From: Bradyrhizobium niftali
Lineage (GTDB): Bacteria > Pseudomonadota > Alphaproteobacteria > Rhizobiales > Xanthobacteraceae
DNA length: 64,000 bases
Direction: 5' to 3'
Assembly (NCBI RefSeq): GCF_004571025.1
Contig: NZ_SPQT01000003.1
Span: 124,001-188,000 of the forward strand
Part shown: positions 33,775 through 42,186 of the stretch, piece after piece
How positions within the stretch are numbered: position 1 is the stretch's first letter
Layout of the letters: the number at the start of each line of letters is the position of its first letter
Position numbers and translations under genes: made by a program
Notes under the pieces: generated by a model
Databases searched by the model: none
Told to the model about the DNA's origin: nothing
What the model saw: only the letters and a program-made list of their open reading frames with translations

Positions 33775-35514
33775 GTGACATCCTTTGGACGCGTGATTTC
33801 GGTACGCGGATCGCTCGCCCGGGTCGGGCTTCTGGCGGCAAGCCAGATGCCGATCTCGGAGGTTCGGGCGACCGTCGGCCGTTTCGTCAGCATTCGCTGC
33901 GCCAGCTCGGTCATCGTCGCGATGATCACCGAGGTCTCCTGCGAGAATCTGTCGAGCGCCGACAATTACATCGCCATCGCCTCGGTCGACCTGCTTGGCG
34001 AGATCCTCAACGCCGCCGACAAGGCCAAATTCCAGCGCGGCGTCACCAACTATCCGACCATCGGAGATTCGGTCGACCTGATCACCAGCCAGGAGTTGCG
34101 CACGATCTACGCGCCGACCGGGTCGGACCAGATCAATGTCGGCTTCCTCCAGCAGGACCGCTCGGTCGTCGCCTATGTCGATATCGAGGAAATGCTGTCC
34201 AAGCATTTTGCCGTGCTGGGATCGACCGGCGTAGGCAAGTCGACCGGCGTGTCGCTGCTGCTCAACGAGATCCTGAAGGCACGGCCGAACCTGCGCATCT
34301 TCCTGCTCGACGTGCACAACGAGTACGGCCGCTGCTTCGGCGACCGCGCGCTGGTGCTCAACCCGCGGAACCTGAAGCTGCCGTTCTGGCTGTTCAATTT
34401 CGAGGAAATCGTCGACGTGCTGTTCGGCGGCCGCGCCGGCGTGCCCGAAGAGCTCGACGTCCTTGCCGAGGTGATCCCGATCGCCAAGGGCATCTACACG
34501 CAGTACCAGAACGCCGATCGCCTCGGCCTCAAGCGCATCGATCCCAAGCAGATCGGCTTCACCGTCGATACGCCGGTGCCGTATCGCCTGGTCGATCTGA
34601 TATCGCTGATCGACGAGCGCATGGGCAAGCTGGAAAACCGCTCCTCGCGCATCATCTATCACAAGCTGATCTCGCGCATCGAGGCGGTCCGCAACGACCC
34701 CCGCTATGCCTTCATGTTCGACAACGCCAATGTCGGCGGCGACACCATGGCCGAGGTGATCAGCCATCTGTTCCGCCTGCCCGCCAACGGCAAGCCGATG
34801 ACGGTGATGCAACTCGCCGGCTTCCCGGCCGAAGTCATCGATTCCGTCGTCTCCGTGCTCTGCCGCATGGCCTTCGACTTCGGCCTGTGGAGCGACGGCG
34901 TCTCGCCGATGCTGTTCGTCTGCGAGGAAGCCCACCGCTACGCCGCCGCCGATCGCAACATCGGCTTCGGACCGACCCGCAAGGCGGTATCGCGCATCGC
35001 CAAGGAAGGCCGCAAATACGGCGTCTATCTCGGGCTGATCACCCAGCGCCCGGCCGAGCTCGACGCCACCATCATCTCCCAGTGCAACACGCTGTTCACG
35101 ATGCGTCTTGCCAACGAACGCGACCAGGCGCTGCTGCGCGCTGCGGTGTCGGATGCCGCGGCGAACTTGCTGTCCTTCGTGCCATCGCTCGGCACCCGAG
35201 AAGTGCTGGCCTTTGGCGAAGGCGTGGCACTGCCGACCCGCCTGCGCTTCAAGGAGGTGCCGCCGCACCAATTGCCGCGCGGCGAGGCCACCATCAGCAG
35301 CGTGCCGTCGGTCACCTCCGGTCACGACATGCATTTCGTCGGCGCGGTGCTCGAACGCTGGCGCGGCGCCACCTCGCAGCGCGACACGCCGAACGACCCG
35401 GTGTTCTCGGCCCCGCCCAGCAAGACGCTCGCGAGCGCCGAAGCGCCGATGCTGCAACCCTCGATGGGCCTCGATCCCGACCGCTTCTCGCTGCTGAAGA
35501 AGCCGCTGCGGTAA
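33775..35514 (+). CDS. HerA-like ATPase (DUF87/FtsK-HerA superfamily)
   Basis: About 579 residues from the GTG at 33775; a TTG at 33757 is an alternative and the ribosome site is weak for both. An N-terminal HAS-barrel-like beta domain (residues 1-120; TSFGRVISVRGSLARVGLL) is followed by the ATPase core: Walker A GSTGVGKST (149-157), Walker B MLFVCEEAHRY (379-389) and a later LGLITQRPAELDATIISQCN with the sensor/Arg-finger region. HerA hexamers pump DNA and usually work with a nuclease such as NurA, or in bacterial defence with other partners; none is adjacent. A DNA repair or translocation role is inferred from the family. Confidence 0.87.
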   Translation: MTSFGRVISVRGSLARVGLLAASQMPISEVRATVGRFVSIRCASSVIVAMITEVSCENLSSADNYIAIASVDLLGEILNAADKAKFQRGVTNYPTIGDSVDLITSQELRTIYAPTGSDQINVGFLQQDRSVVAYVDIEEMLSKHFAVLGSTGVGKSTGVSLLLNEILKARPNLRIFLLDVHNEYGRCFGDRALVLNPRNLKLPFWLFNFEEIVDVLFGGRAGVPEELDVLAEVIPIAKGIYTQYQNADRLGLKRIDPKQIGFTVDTPVPYRLVDLISLIDERMGKLENRSSRIIYHKLISRIEAVRNDPRYAFMFDNANVGGDTMAEVISHLFRLPANGKPMTVMQLAGFPAEVIDSVVSVLCRMAFDFGLWSDGVSPMLFVCEEAHRYAAADRNIGFGPTRKAVSRIAKEGRKYGVYLGLITQRPAELDATIISQCNTLFTMRLANERDQALLRAAVSDAAANLLSFVPSLGTREVLAFGEGVALPTRLRFKEVPPHQLPRGEATISSVPSVTSGHDMHFVGAVLERWRGATSQRDTPNDPVFSAPPSKTLASAEAPMLQPSMGLDPDRFSLLKKPLR

Positions 35515-35543
35515 GGAACTGACACCGCTTCCGCAAATTCCGC

Positions 35544-35648
35544 TGTCATGCCCTGGCTTGACCGGGGCATCCAGTACGCCGCGGCTTCTCGATTGAACCA
35601 CAACCGTCTCTGGAATACTGGATCGCCCGATTAAATCGGGCGATGACA
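35544..35648. repeat. Dispersed intergenic repeat, copy A
   Basis: Bounded by TGTCAT at the left and ATGACA at the right. The core (CATCCAGTACGCCGCGGC, GATTGAACCACAACCGTCTC, GGAATACTGGATCGCCCG) is nearly identical to copy B at 51029-51131. It also contains an internal inverted pair ATCCAGTA/TACTGGAT. It lies between the HerA-like gene and the AhpD-like gene. Confidence 0.85.
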
Positions 35649-35715
35649 CTGAGCGTGTGGCACGTTGAGGCGGCCGCCCGCATCGACTATGGTTGCCGGC
35701 CCCAGGCCGGAATCC

Positions 35716-36303
35716 ATGCTCATGACAAAAACAGCCGCGCAACGCTTCCCCGCTCCCGCCCTCGACACGCTGCCCGACGACATCCGCACGCGCCTCCTCA
35801 CTGTCCAGGAAAAGAGCGGATTCGTGCCGAACGTCTTCCTGACGCTGGCCTACCGGCCCGACGAGTTCCGCGCGTTCTTCGCCTATCACGACGCGCTGAT
35901 GGAGAAGGACGGCGGCCTCACCAAGGCCGAACGCGAGATGATCGTGGTGGCGACCTCGGCGGCCAACCAGTGCCAGTATTGCGTGATCGCGCATGGCGCG
36001 ATCCTGCGCATCCGCGCCAAGAACCCGCTAATTGCCGACCAGGTCGCGGTGAACTATCGCAAGGCCGACATCACGCCGCGGCAGAAGGCGATGCTCGATT
36101 TCGCCATGAAGGTCTCGGCCGACGCGCAGCGGATCTCGGAGGAGGATTTCGCCGCGCTCGCGCCGCACGGCTTCAGCGACGACGACATCTGGGACATCGC
36201 CGCGATCTCGGCCTTCTTCGCGCTGTCGAACCGGCTGGCGAACTTCACCGGCATGCGGCCGAACGACGAATTCTATCTGATGGGCCGGCTGCCGAAGAAG
36301 TGA
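35716..36303 (+). CDS. AhpD/carboxymuconolactone decarboxylase-family peroxidase-related protein
   Basis: About 195 residues from the ATG at 35716; a second ATG two codons later is possible. The family active site is NQCQYCVIAHGAILR, with CxxC and the downstream His used for peroxide reduction in AhpD. LTKAEREMIVVATSAAN is the typical helix before it, and the C-terminal GMRPNDEFYLMGRLPKK matches the uncharacterised peroxidase-related group. It probably reduces organic peroxides with a dithiol donor in the cytosol. It stands alone after copy A of the intergenic repeat. Confidence 0.88.
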   Translation: MLMTKTAAQRFPAPALDTLPDDIRTRLLTVQEKSGFVPNVFLTLAYRPDEFRAFFAYHDALMEKDGGLTKAEREMIVVATSAANQCQYCVIAHGAILRIRAKNPLIADQVAVNYRKADITPRQKAMLDFAMKVSADAQRISEEDFAALAPHGFSDDDIWDIAAISAFFALSNRLANFTGMRPNDEFYLMGRLPKK

Positions 36304-36356
36304 CCGACCGCTCCGTGTCGCGAACGCGACGCCGCACCGGAAAATGTAACGTGCGG

Positions 36357-36473
36357 GTTCCCGTTTGACGGGAACAAAAACGTTTTCACAATCAGATACG
36401 TTTTATTAAGACACTCACCTTCAACTAGCAGAAATACTTCGACACAACTCGCGCAGTCTCCGTCAACGGAGAC
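36357..36473. repeat. Two perfect short hairpins upstream of a secreted-protein gene
   Basis: GTTCCCGT-TTG-ACGGGAAC at 36357-36375 and GTCTCCGT-CA-ACGGAGAC at 36456-36473. Both have 8-base perfect arms with CCGT/ACGG at the centre. Neither is followed by a T-run on either strand, so they look more like paired protein sites than terminators. Confidence 0.5.
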
Positions 36474-36508
36474 GCGGATGAGTCGTGCCTGCTTAGGGGA
36501 TCCGTCTT

Positions 36509-37441
36509 ATGAACGTGCGAGCATTCGCCGTCGCGACTTGCATCGGCGTAACGTTCTTCGCCGCTGGATACGCATGGAACTATCAGCCCGACGCCATCAA
36601 CCCCGGCGAAATATGGAGCATGCTTCAATCGGAGCACGGCATGGCGCGAGCCGCCGTCGCACGCGTCCTCATCGAGCCGAATTCAGCTCATTTTAGCGGC
36701 TTGCGAACGGTCGACGCGGACGACGCAAGATACGTGTGCGGCTCCGTGAAGGCGATGGACAAGGAGAGGCAGTATGTTGAGACCGCCTTCGTTTACACCG
36801 TCGCGATCGATTATGCCCGTATCGACGACGACGGTCGGATCACGTCGCAGCGCTCGACATACAAGCCCTGCCCAATCGCGGCCGACGACAAAATTGCCGA
36901 CCAGAGGACGCTGATCTCGCCCGGCGCCCTGTCGATGATCAAGACCGTCGAAAAGGTCATCCCCAAGTCCAGCGGCGGAACAATGGAACAGCAGCTTGGC
37001 CAGTTGGCCGGACAGACGGCAGCACACGCACCAGGTTCGGCAATCGCGCCGGGATCGGCGGTCTCGTCAGGTTCGGCCGGGGCAGGCTGGACGCCAGCAG
37101 AGCAGCATCCAGGTTCGCGCGTGGAGGCGACACGGAAGGATGAACTCACGTGGCGTGTCGACCAGCCGCCGGCCGCATGGCCGACGTTCCCCCCGGGCCA
37201 TTCCCTGGCGAAATCGACGCAGAAGCGGACGACCGCCGAGGCCCTGGCTTTTGCGAAGGATATCGAGGCTCGCTGGGAGCAGTCGAAATCAGCCGAGGGG
37301 CCAACGAGGCGTCCTTCGCCGGAAGAGATCAAGGAGGCATGCCGCGCGCTGCTGACGATCGATCCCACGGACAAGGAATATCCGCGGGCCTGGGCCGCCT
37401 TCGTGCGATTACGGAAGATCGATCGCGACGCGGCTGCGTGA
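36509..37441 (+). CDS. Hypothetical exported or membrane-anchored protein (310 aa)
   Basis: Begins MNVRAFAVATCIGVTFFAAG, a signal anchor or signal peptide; AGGGGA precedes the ATG. Residues 45-125 form a domain with two Cys (YVCGSVKAMDKERQYV, YKPCPIAADD) resembling small periplasmic beta domains. A low-complexity stretch with repeated PGSA units follows (HAPGSAIAPGSAVSSGSAG), then a charged helical C-terminus (TAEALAFAKDIEARWEQSK, PEEIKEACRALLTID). The repeat region is a probable flexible linker. I do not recognise the family. It is a single gene with two hairpins upstream. Confidence 0.72.
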   Translation: MNVRAFAVATCIGVTFFAAGYAWNYQPDAINPGEIWSMLQSEHGMARAAVARVLIEPNSAHFSGLRTVDADDARYVCGSVKAMDKERQYVETAFVYTVAIDYARIDDDGRITSQRSTYKPCPIAADDKIADQRTLISPGALSMIKTVEKVIPKSSGGTMEQQLGQLAGQTAAHAPGSAIAPGSAVSSGSAGAGWTPAEQHPGSRVEATRKDELTWRVDQPPAAWPTFPPGHSLAKSTQKRTTAEALAFAKDIEARWEQSKSAEGPTRRPSPEEIKEACRALLTIDPTDKEYPRAWAAFVRLRKIDRDAAA

Positions 37442-37535
37442 AGCAGACGTCCAATCTATCCGTACCGCCTTGGCGCTGCGTAAGGGAAGACGGAGCCGCG
37501 CGAGTCGGTGATGCATCGGGAGACCTGAGCGGTCG

Positions 37536-40088
37536 CTAGAACCGAAGTCGCCGCGCCCAAATCGGTTTCAGCAATTCGAGCACGGTCAGCACCAGCAGCC
37601 CCGCGCCGAGCGTGATCATCAGATCGTCCGCATGCAGCGGACCGAAGCGGAACAGGCTGGAGGCCGGCGGCCAGAGCAGCGCGGTGGCGAGAACGAGAGC
37701 GACGCCTGCGAAGATCCAGATCAATGCAGGATTTGGCCGGAAGAATGCGGACGCGAACGACGCGCTGAAGGACCGGTTGACCAGGACCAGAGCGACGATG
37801 CAGACGACGAGCGTCACGAAGGCAAGCGCCCTCGCCTCGTCGGCGACGAGACCGGAGCGAAGCGCCCCGACGAAGATGATGGCGGTCAGGGCAAATGCGA
37901 GGGCGCCCTGAAGCACGCTCCAGCCAACCAATGCCCATGAAAAAAGCTCGGAATCAGGCCGTCGCGGCGGACGCGTCATCGCATCGCGCTCGCCCCGCTC
38001 CGCCTCGAACACCAGCGCGCAGACGGGGTCGATGATCAGCTCCAGAAACGCGATGTGCACCGGACTGAGGATCAGCGGCAACCCGAAGACCAGAGGCAAC
38101 AGCGCAAGTCCGGCGATCGGGACATGAACGGCGAAGATGAAGGCCATTGCCTTGCGCAGATTGTCGTAGATGCGGCGGCCCAGACGAATGGCCGACACGA
38201 TCGAACCGAAATCGTCATCGAGCAACACGATCGCCGACGCCTCTCGCGCGACGTCGGTCCCGCGCCCTCCCATCGCGATGCCGATGTGGGCGGCCTTGAG
38301 CGAGGGCGCGTCGTTGACGCCGTCGCCGGTCATCGCCACGATCTCGCCGTTGAGCTTCATCGCCTGGACGATGCGCAGCTTCTGTTCCGGCAAGACCCGG
38401 GCGAACACGTTCACATGCCCGACGCGTCCCGCGAGCTCCGAGTCGTCCGCCAGCCTGACCTGATCGCCGGTCATGACGTCACGAACATCGAGCCCGGCCT
38501 GGTTCGCGATGGCAACGGCTGTTGCCGGATAATCGCCCGTGATCATGACGACGCGGATCCCCGCCGCGCGGCATTCGCCAACCGCCTCCGGGACATGGGG
38601 CCGCAGTGGATCGGCAAGCCCGACCAGACCGGCAAATCGAAACGCGAAAGCCTCCTGCGACGGCGGGAGTGACGCGTCATCGCACACGGTAACGGCCACC
38701 CCCAGCACGCGAAGCCCGTCCTTCGCCATCGCGCTGGCGGCATCGCGCACCGATTCTTGATCGGCAGCATTCATTCTGCACAGCCTCGCAATCGCTTCGG
38801 GCGCCCCCTTGGCGCATGCGAGGAGGTCCGCCCGGCCGGCTATCCGCCAGACCTGCGTCATGGCCAGCAGTTCGGGGCGCAGACCGTAGCCACGCGCCAG
38901 CGTCCGCTCGCCATCCGGCGCATCGTCTCCCCGCAAGACGGCATGCGCGAACAGATGCAGAGCCTTCTCCATCGGGTCGAACGGCTCCGGAGAGCTCGCC
39001 AGAGCACCGCAACGCGCCAGCTCGGCAAATTCGGGCCTCGCATCATCCCGCCCGGCCGTCTCCGGACGCATGCGTGCCCCGTCGAGCAGCCGCAGCTCGG
39101 CGACGGACATCTGGTTCTGCGTCAGTGTCCCGGTCTTGTCGGTGCACAGAACGGTCGCAGAACCGAGGACCTCGATGGCGGCGGCTCGCCGCGTCAGGAC
39201 GCGGGCTTGTGAAATCCGCCAGGCTCCCATCGCCATGAAGACGGTGAGCACGACGCCAAATTCTTCCGGCAGCATCGCCATGCCGATGGCGATGCCCGCA
39301 AGCAGCGCTTGCAGCCAATCCCCACGCAAGACTCCGTAGAGCACGATGGCCGCCAGGCTGACCACGGCACCGCCGAGGAAGCAGAGCCGCACCAGTCTTG
39401 CGGTCTGTTGCTGAAGCCGGGGCGGCTCGGCCTGCAAGCCGCGCAGCGACAGCCCGATCTTCCCGATCTCGCTGCGCGGGCCGGTGGCCTCCACCAGCGC
39501 CAGCCCCTCGCCGCGCACGACGAGAGAACCGGAATACACGAAGGGCTGATCCTCGCCGCCCGGCCGGTGATCGGCTGACGCGGCCTTGTCGGCGACCTGC
39601 TTGCGGACGGGCACCGACTCGCCGGTCAGCAGCGACTCGTCGATTTGCAGATCGCGGGCGTCCACCAGCGCGGCGTCGGCCGGAATCCGGTCCCCTTCGC
39701 CAAGAACGAGAAGATCGCCGCGCACGACCTCGCGGCCCGCGATGCGTCGACGCGCACCGTCCCGCACCACGAGCGCGCGCGGGCTGCTCAGGTCGCGCAA
39801 GGCTTCCAGCACGCGCTCGGTCCGGGTCTCCTGCACCACCGTGATCACGATCGACATCGCACCGAAGACCAGAAGGATCAGCGCTTCCCTGAGATCGCCG
39901 AGCACGAGGTAGACCAGCCCACCACAGAGCAGCAGCACGAGCATCGGCTCGCGCAGCACTTCCATGATGATGCGCAGGGGACTGCGTCGTTCGGGCCGAG
40001 GCAATTCGTTGGCGCCGTCTTCTTCCAGCCGCGCCCGGGCCTCGGCCTCGCTCAGCCCGGCCGGTCTCGTGGCTTCCGTGCCGCTCAC
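37536..40088 (-). CDS. P-type cation-transporting ATPase (P2/calcium-type)
   Basis: 850 residues with all P-type landmarks: N-terminal cation ATPase domain (GLSEAEARARLEEDGANELP), actuator LLTGESVPVRK, phosphorylation site CTDKTGTLTQNQ with the Asp at about residue 317, the hinge MTGDGVNDAPSLKAAHIGIA, and ten or so membrane helices. The segment PEEF near membrane helix 4 is typical of P2 ATPases. The ion (Ca2+, Mn2+ or another) is not settled. It overlaps the small membrane-protein gene upstream by 4 bases, and a FixK-box-like site lies in front of that gene. Confidence 0.9.
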   Translation of the reverse strand: MSGTEATRPAGLSEAEARARLEEDGANELPRPERRSPLRIIMEVLREPMLVLLLCGGLVYLVLGDLREALILLVFGAMSIVITVVQETRTERVLEALRDLSSPRALVVRDGARRRIAGREVVRGDLLVLGEGDRIPADAALVDARDLQIDESLLTGESVPVRKQVADKAASADHRPGGEDQPFVYSGSLVVRGEGLALVEATGPRSEIGKIGLSLRGLQAEPPRLQQQTARLVRLCFLGGAVVSLAAIVLYGVLRGDWLQALLAGIAIGMAMLPEEFGVVLTVFMAMGAWRISQARVLTRRAAAIEVLGSATVLCTDKTGTLTQNQMSVAELRLLDGARMRPETAGRDDARPEFAELARCGALASSPEPFDPMEKALHLFAHAVLRGDDAPDGERTLARGYGLRPELLAMTQVWRIAGRADLLACAKGAPEAIARLCRMNAADQESVRDAASAMAKDGLRVLGVAVTVCDDASLPPSQEAFAFRFAGLVGLADPLRPHVPEAVGECRAAGIRVVMITGDYPATAVAIANQAGLDVRDVMTGDQVRLADDSELAGRVGHVNVFARVLPEQKLRIVQAMKLNGEIVAMTGDGVNDAPSLKAAHIGIAMGGRGTDVAREASAIVLLDDDFGSIVSAIRLGRRIYDNLRKAMAFIFAVHVPIAGLALLPLVFGLPLILSPVHIAFLELIIDPVCALVFEAERGERDAMTRPPRRPDSELFSWALVGWSVLQGALAFALTAIIFVGALRSGLVADEARALAFVTLVVCIVALVLVNRSFSASFASAFFRPNPALIWIFAGVALVLATALLWPPASSLFRFGPLHADDLMITLGAGLLVLTVLELLKPIWARRLRF

Positions 40089-40252
40089 GTCTTCCGCCGC
40101 AGGCTCCAGAGACTTCCGGCGAGCAGGACGGCCGTCACGAGCAGTATGGCGACGAAGGTCTGGATGATGGTGAAGTTCAGCGCATCACGCGCAACGAACA
40201 GCGCCGTGATGGCTCCGGCGATGACAAACAGAATGCGAAGGATCAGGCTCAT
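40085..40252 (-). CDS. Small two-helix membrane protein (55 aa)
   Basis: MSLILRILFVIAGAITALFV is the first hydrophobic segment and IIQTFVAILLVTAVLLAGSL the second, ending in a basic tail SLRRKT-like. The ATG at 40252 opens a 168-base gene whose stop overlaps the P-type ATPase start by 4 bases, so both proteins are made together. It may be a small regulatory subunit of the pump, as found with other P-type ATPases; this is inference from the overlap. Confidence 0.75.
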   Translation of the reverse strand: MSLILRILFVIAGAITALFVARDALNFTIIQTFVAILLVTAVLLAGSLWSLRRKT

Positions 40253-40361
40253 CGTCGTGTCTCCAGGTCGGCATGATCCGGAGCCCACCTGGCGAGGCGG
40301 GAGCGCAATGCTGGTTCGGCTGTCATGCCGGCGGACCTTAGCGGCCGGCAGCGACGTCGGT

Positions 40362-40375
40362 TTGCGATACGTCAA
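40362..40375. promoter_or_regulatory. FixK-box-like site upstream of the ATPase operon
   Basis: TTGC-GATACG-TCAA fits the published-style FixK2 consensus TTG(A/C)-N6-(T/G)CAA exactly. It sits about 116 bases upstream of the small membrane-protein gene. The consensus is short, so chance matches are common. Confidence 0.45.
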
Positions 40376-40499
40376 ATTCACCTGCGCCGTTGGGCCGCAC
40401 GTTCGACCCGGTCTGCCGCCTAGGCTTCCTCGACATCCAGCATAATCGACACTTTCAGGAACGGCGTCCCCTCGAAATGGAATTGCGGCATCGGGCGGC

Positions 40500-41252
40500 T
40501 CAAAGCGTCGGCGACTGGTGGAGATAACGACCGTCGAAATCCGCGAGTTCCAAAAATCGAGCCTCGTCGAGTACGGTGACGCGGCCACGCTGAAATTCGA
40601 CGATGCCATCCTGGCGCAACTGCTTGATCACCCGGTTGGCGTGGACCGCCGTGATCCCCAGGGCTTCGCCGATCTGCTCCTGGGTCAGCGGCATCTCGAA
40701 ATTTTCGTCGTCCACGCGACCGATGACCCTGAGGCGCTCGCGCAGCTCGATCATGACATGGGCGAGGCGCGCAGGCGCCGGACGCTGGCCGACATTGACG
40801 ATCCATTCGCGAAACATCGCGGCGTCGATCAGCGTATCCCGCCAAAACATCTCGGCGACGACCGGCCTGCGTTGGTGCAATCTTCGCAGCGTATCGTGGC
40901 TGATGAAGCCCAGCGTGCACGCCGTCAACGTCGAGAGCTCATGGTCCATCACGTGCAGGAACAGGCTCATCAGGTCCGGGATCTCGCCGGGAATGTGCAG
41001 TGAGAGAATCTGTCGCTTCCCGCTCGCGATCGTCTTGGAGCGTGCGCAAAATCCCTCGACAATCAGGCAGCATTCGGTGGCCCGCTCGCCATCTCTCACC
41101 ACGGGCGTTTCCGCCGGATACTGTCTCACTGCGATCGGAAGCGCTTCGATTTCCCTGACATCCTCCTCCGAGATGCCGGAAGAGATGCGCAAACGCCTGA
41201 CAAGCGCAGCACGGATCGTATCGCTGGGCACGCGAAGTCGCTCCGTTCGCAT
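40500..41252 (-). CDS. Crp/Fnr family transcriptional regulator
   Basis: 250 residues: an N-terminal cyclic-nucleotide-binding-like beta barrel (residues 30-130; VVRDGERATECCLIVEGFCA, HIPGEIPDLMSLFLHVMDHE) and a C-terminal winged helix (LTQEQIGEALGITAVHANRV as recognition helix region). No four-Cys FNR cluster is visible at the N-terminus, so oxygen sensing by Fe-S is unlikely; the group is common in rhizobia near stress genes. It is transcribed towards the P-type ATPase operon and may control it. Confidence 0.9.
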   Translation of the reverse strand: MRTERLRVPSDTIRAALVRRLRISSGISEEDVREIEALPIAVRQYPAETPVVRDGERATECCLIVEGFCARSKTIASGKRQILSLHIPGEIPDLMSLFLHVMDHELSTLTACTLGFISHDTLRRLHQRRPVVAEMFWRDTLIDAAMFREWIVNVGQRPAPARLAHVMIELRERLRVIGRVDDENFEMPLTQEQIGEALGITAVHANRVIKQLRQDGIVEFQRGRVTVLDEARFLELADFDGRYLHQSPTL

Positions 41253-41381
41253 GAATTCGAATCATGGCGCGCTGGGCGCCGGCTGGAATGAAACCCGGGA
41301 TCCGCGCCGCGGGTTCCAACAAAAGTTAAGGACGCCGCTCGCGTCCACATGGTTGGCTCGGTGTGTCGGAAAGGCCAAACC

Positions 41382-41585
41382 ATGACCAAGAAACGCAACC
41401 GCACGCGACCGGCTCTGTCGCTCCAGGAGCGCCTGGACAAGTTCACGCAAGAAGCCCGCGCCGCCGCCAGAAAGCTCCCGGCCGGCGCCGAGCGCCACAC
41501 GCTGTTGCAGAAGGCACGCGATGGCGAGGCGGCCGCGGAGATGGAGCGCCTGCTGTCCTCGCCGGGACCGCAACACCCAAAGTGA
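41382..41585 (+). CDS. Small basic hypothetical protein (67 aa)
   Basis: The ATG at 41382 has GGAAAGG upstream. The product is charged and helical (LSLQERLDKFTQEARAAARK, TLLQKARDGEAAAEMERLL), with a basic start (MTKKRNRTRPA) and no membrane segment. It resembles small cytosolic proteins of Bradyrhizobium of unknown role. It is divergent from the Crp/Fnr gene by 129 bases. Confidence 0.7.
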   Translation: MTKKRNRTRPALSLQERLDKFTQEARAAARKLPAGAERHTLLQKARDGEAAAEMERLLSSPGPQHPK

Positions 41586-41614
41586 TCGGCCCGCGGCTGC
41601 GACGCGCTACGCCG

Positions 41615-41758
41615 CTATCGCTTCGCCATCAACTCGAGCGCCGGGGCAAAGCGCTCGGAAAATGTCAACGTCTTGGCGTGGTGAACTGCGGCGAAGGACG
41701 CCGAGATGCCTGCTGAGGCAACGGCGAGCAAGGCAATTCCGAAAACCAGACGGCGCAT
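41615..41758 (-). CDS. Tiny exported protein (47 aa)
   Basis: Found by reading the minus strand: an ATG at 41756-41758 with a strong AGGAGG ribosome site, 48 codons to TAG at 41615. The N-terminus is a clear signal peptide, MRRLVFGIALLAVASAG, with cleavage near SFA, leaving about 23 residues (VHHAKTLTFSERFAPALELM). The ribosome site and signal sequence make it a credible small secreted peptide gene. Function unknown. Confidence 0.6.
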   Translation of the reverse strand: MRRLVFGIALLAVASAGISASFAAVHHAKTLTFSERFAPALELMAKR

Positions 41759-42015
41759 CTCGGCCTCCTGTGTGAGCTCGACTACCCCCAACAGTTGGGA
41801 CGGTTCTGTTTCAGGATGGTTTCATGGGCGCGGAAAATGATTTCGCTCAAGCAGCTGTGATGAGATCCGGCTCACAGGGCCGCATGCCGTAACCAACTAA
41901 CAAGGGTGCAGTGTCTTGCAGCGGAACGGGAGCGGCGTTGGGAATTTTACGCCTGCGATCGCGATCGTGAATCGCAAGACTGCGCTGGAATGCAGAGTCT
42001 TCGAGGAATACTCAA

Positions 42016-42171
42016 ATGAACGTCGTCATCCGGAAGCTCAATGGTCTGTGGCATCTCATTGTCGGATCGTGTCAGATCCGAACGCCCTTCCTGGAAACCC
42101 AGGACCGCGCGCTGGTCGTCACGTACGCCCGGCGCGTCTACCCCGGCGCCAAGATCTTCCAACGCGATTGA
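42016..42171 (+). CDS. Small hypothetical protein (51 aa)
   Basis: ATG at 42016 preceded by GAGGAA at 7 bases, open for 52 codons to TGA at 42169-42171. The product reads MNVVIRKLNGLWHLIVGSCQ then IRTPFLETQDRALVVTYARR, an alternating pattern of a small beta-alpha protein. It ends 15 bases before the stop of the convergent ParB-like gene. No family recognised. Confidence 0.55.
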   Translation: MNVVIRKLNGLWHLIVGSCQIRTPFLETQDRALVVTYARRVYPGAKIFQRD

Positions 42172-42186
42172 TGTGAGCGCCCGCGC

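Noticed and set aside
33483..33965. 160-residue minus-strand frame between the dioxygenase and HerA-like genes
   Set aside because: No ribosome site or domain; it overlaps the start of the HerA-like gene antisense.
33766..35994. 742-residue antisense frame across the HerA-like gene
   Set aside because: The plus strand has Walker A and B motifs in the right order; the antisense frame has none.
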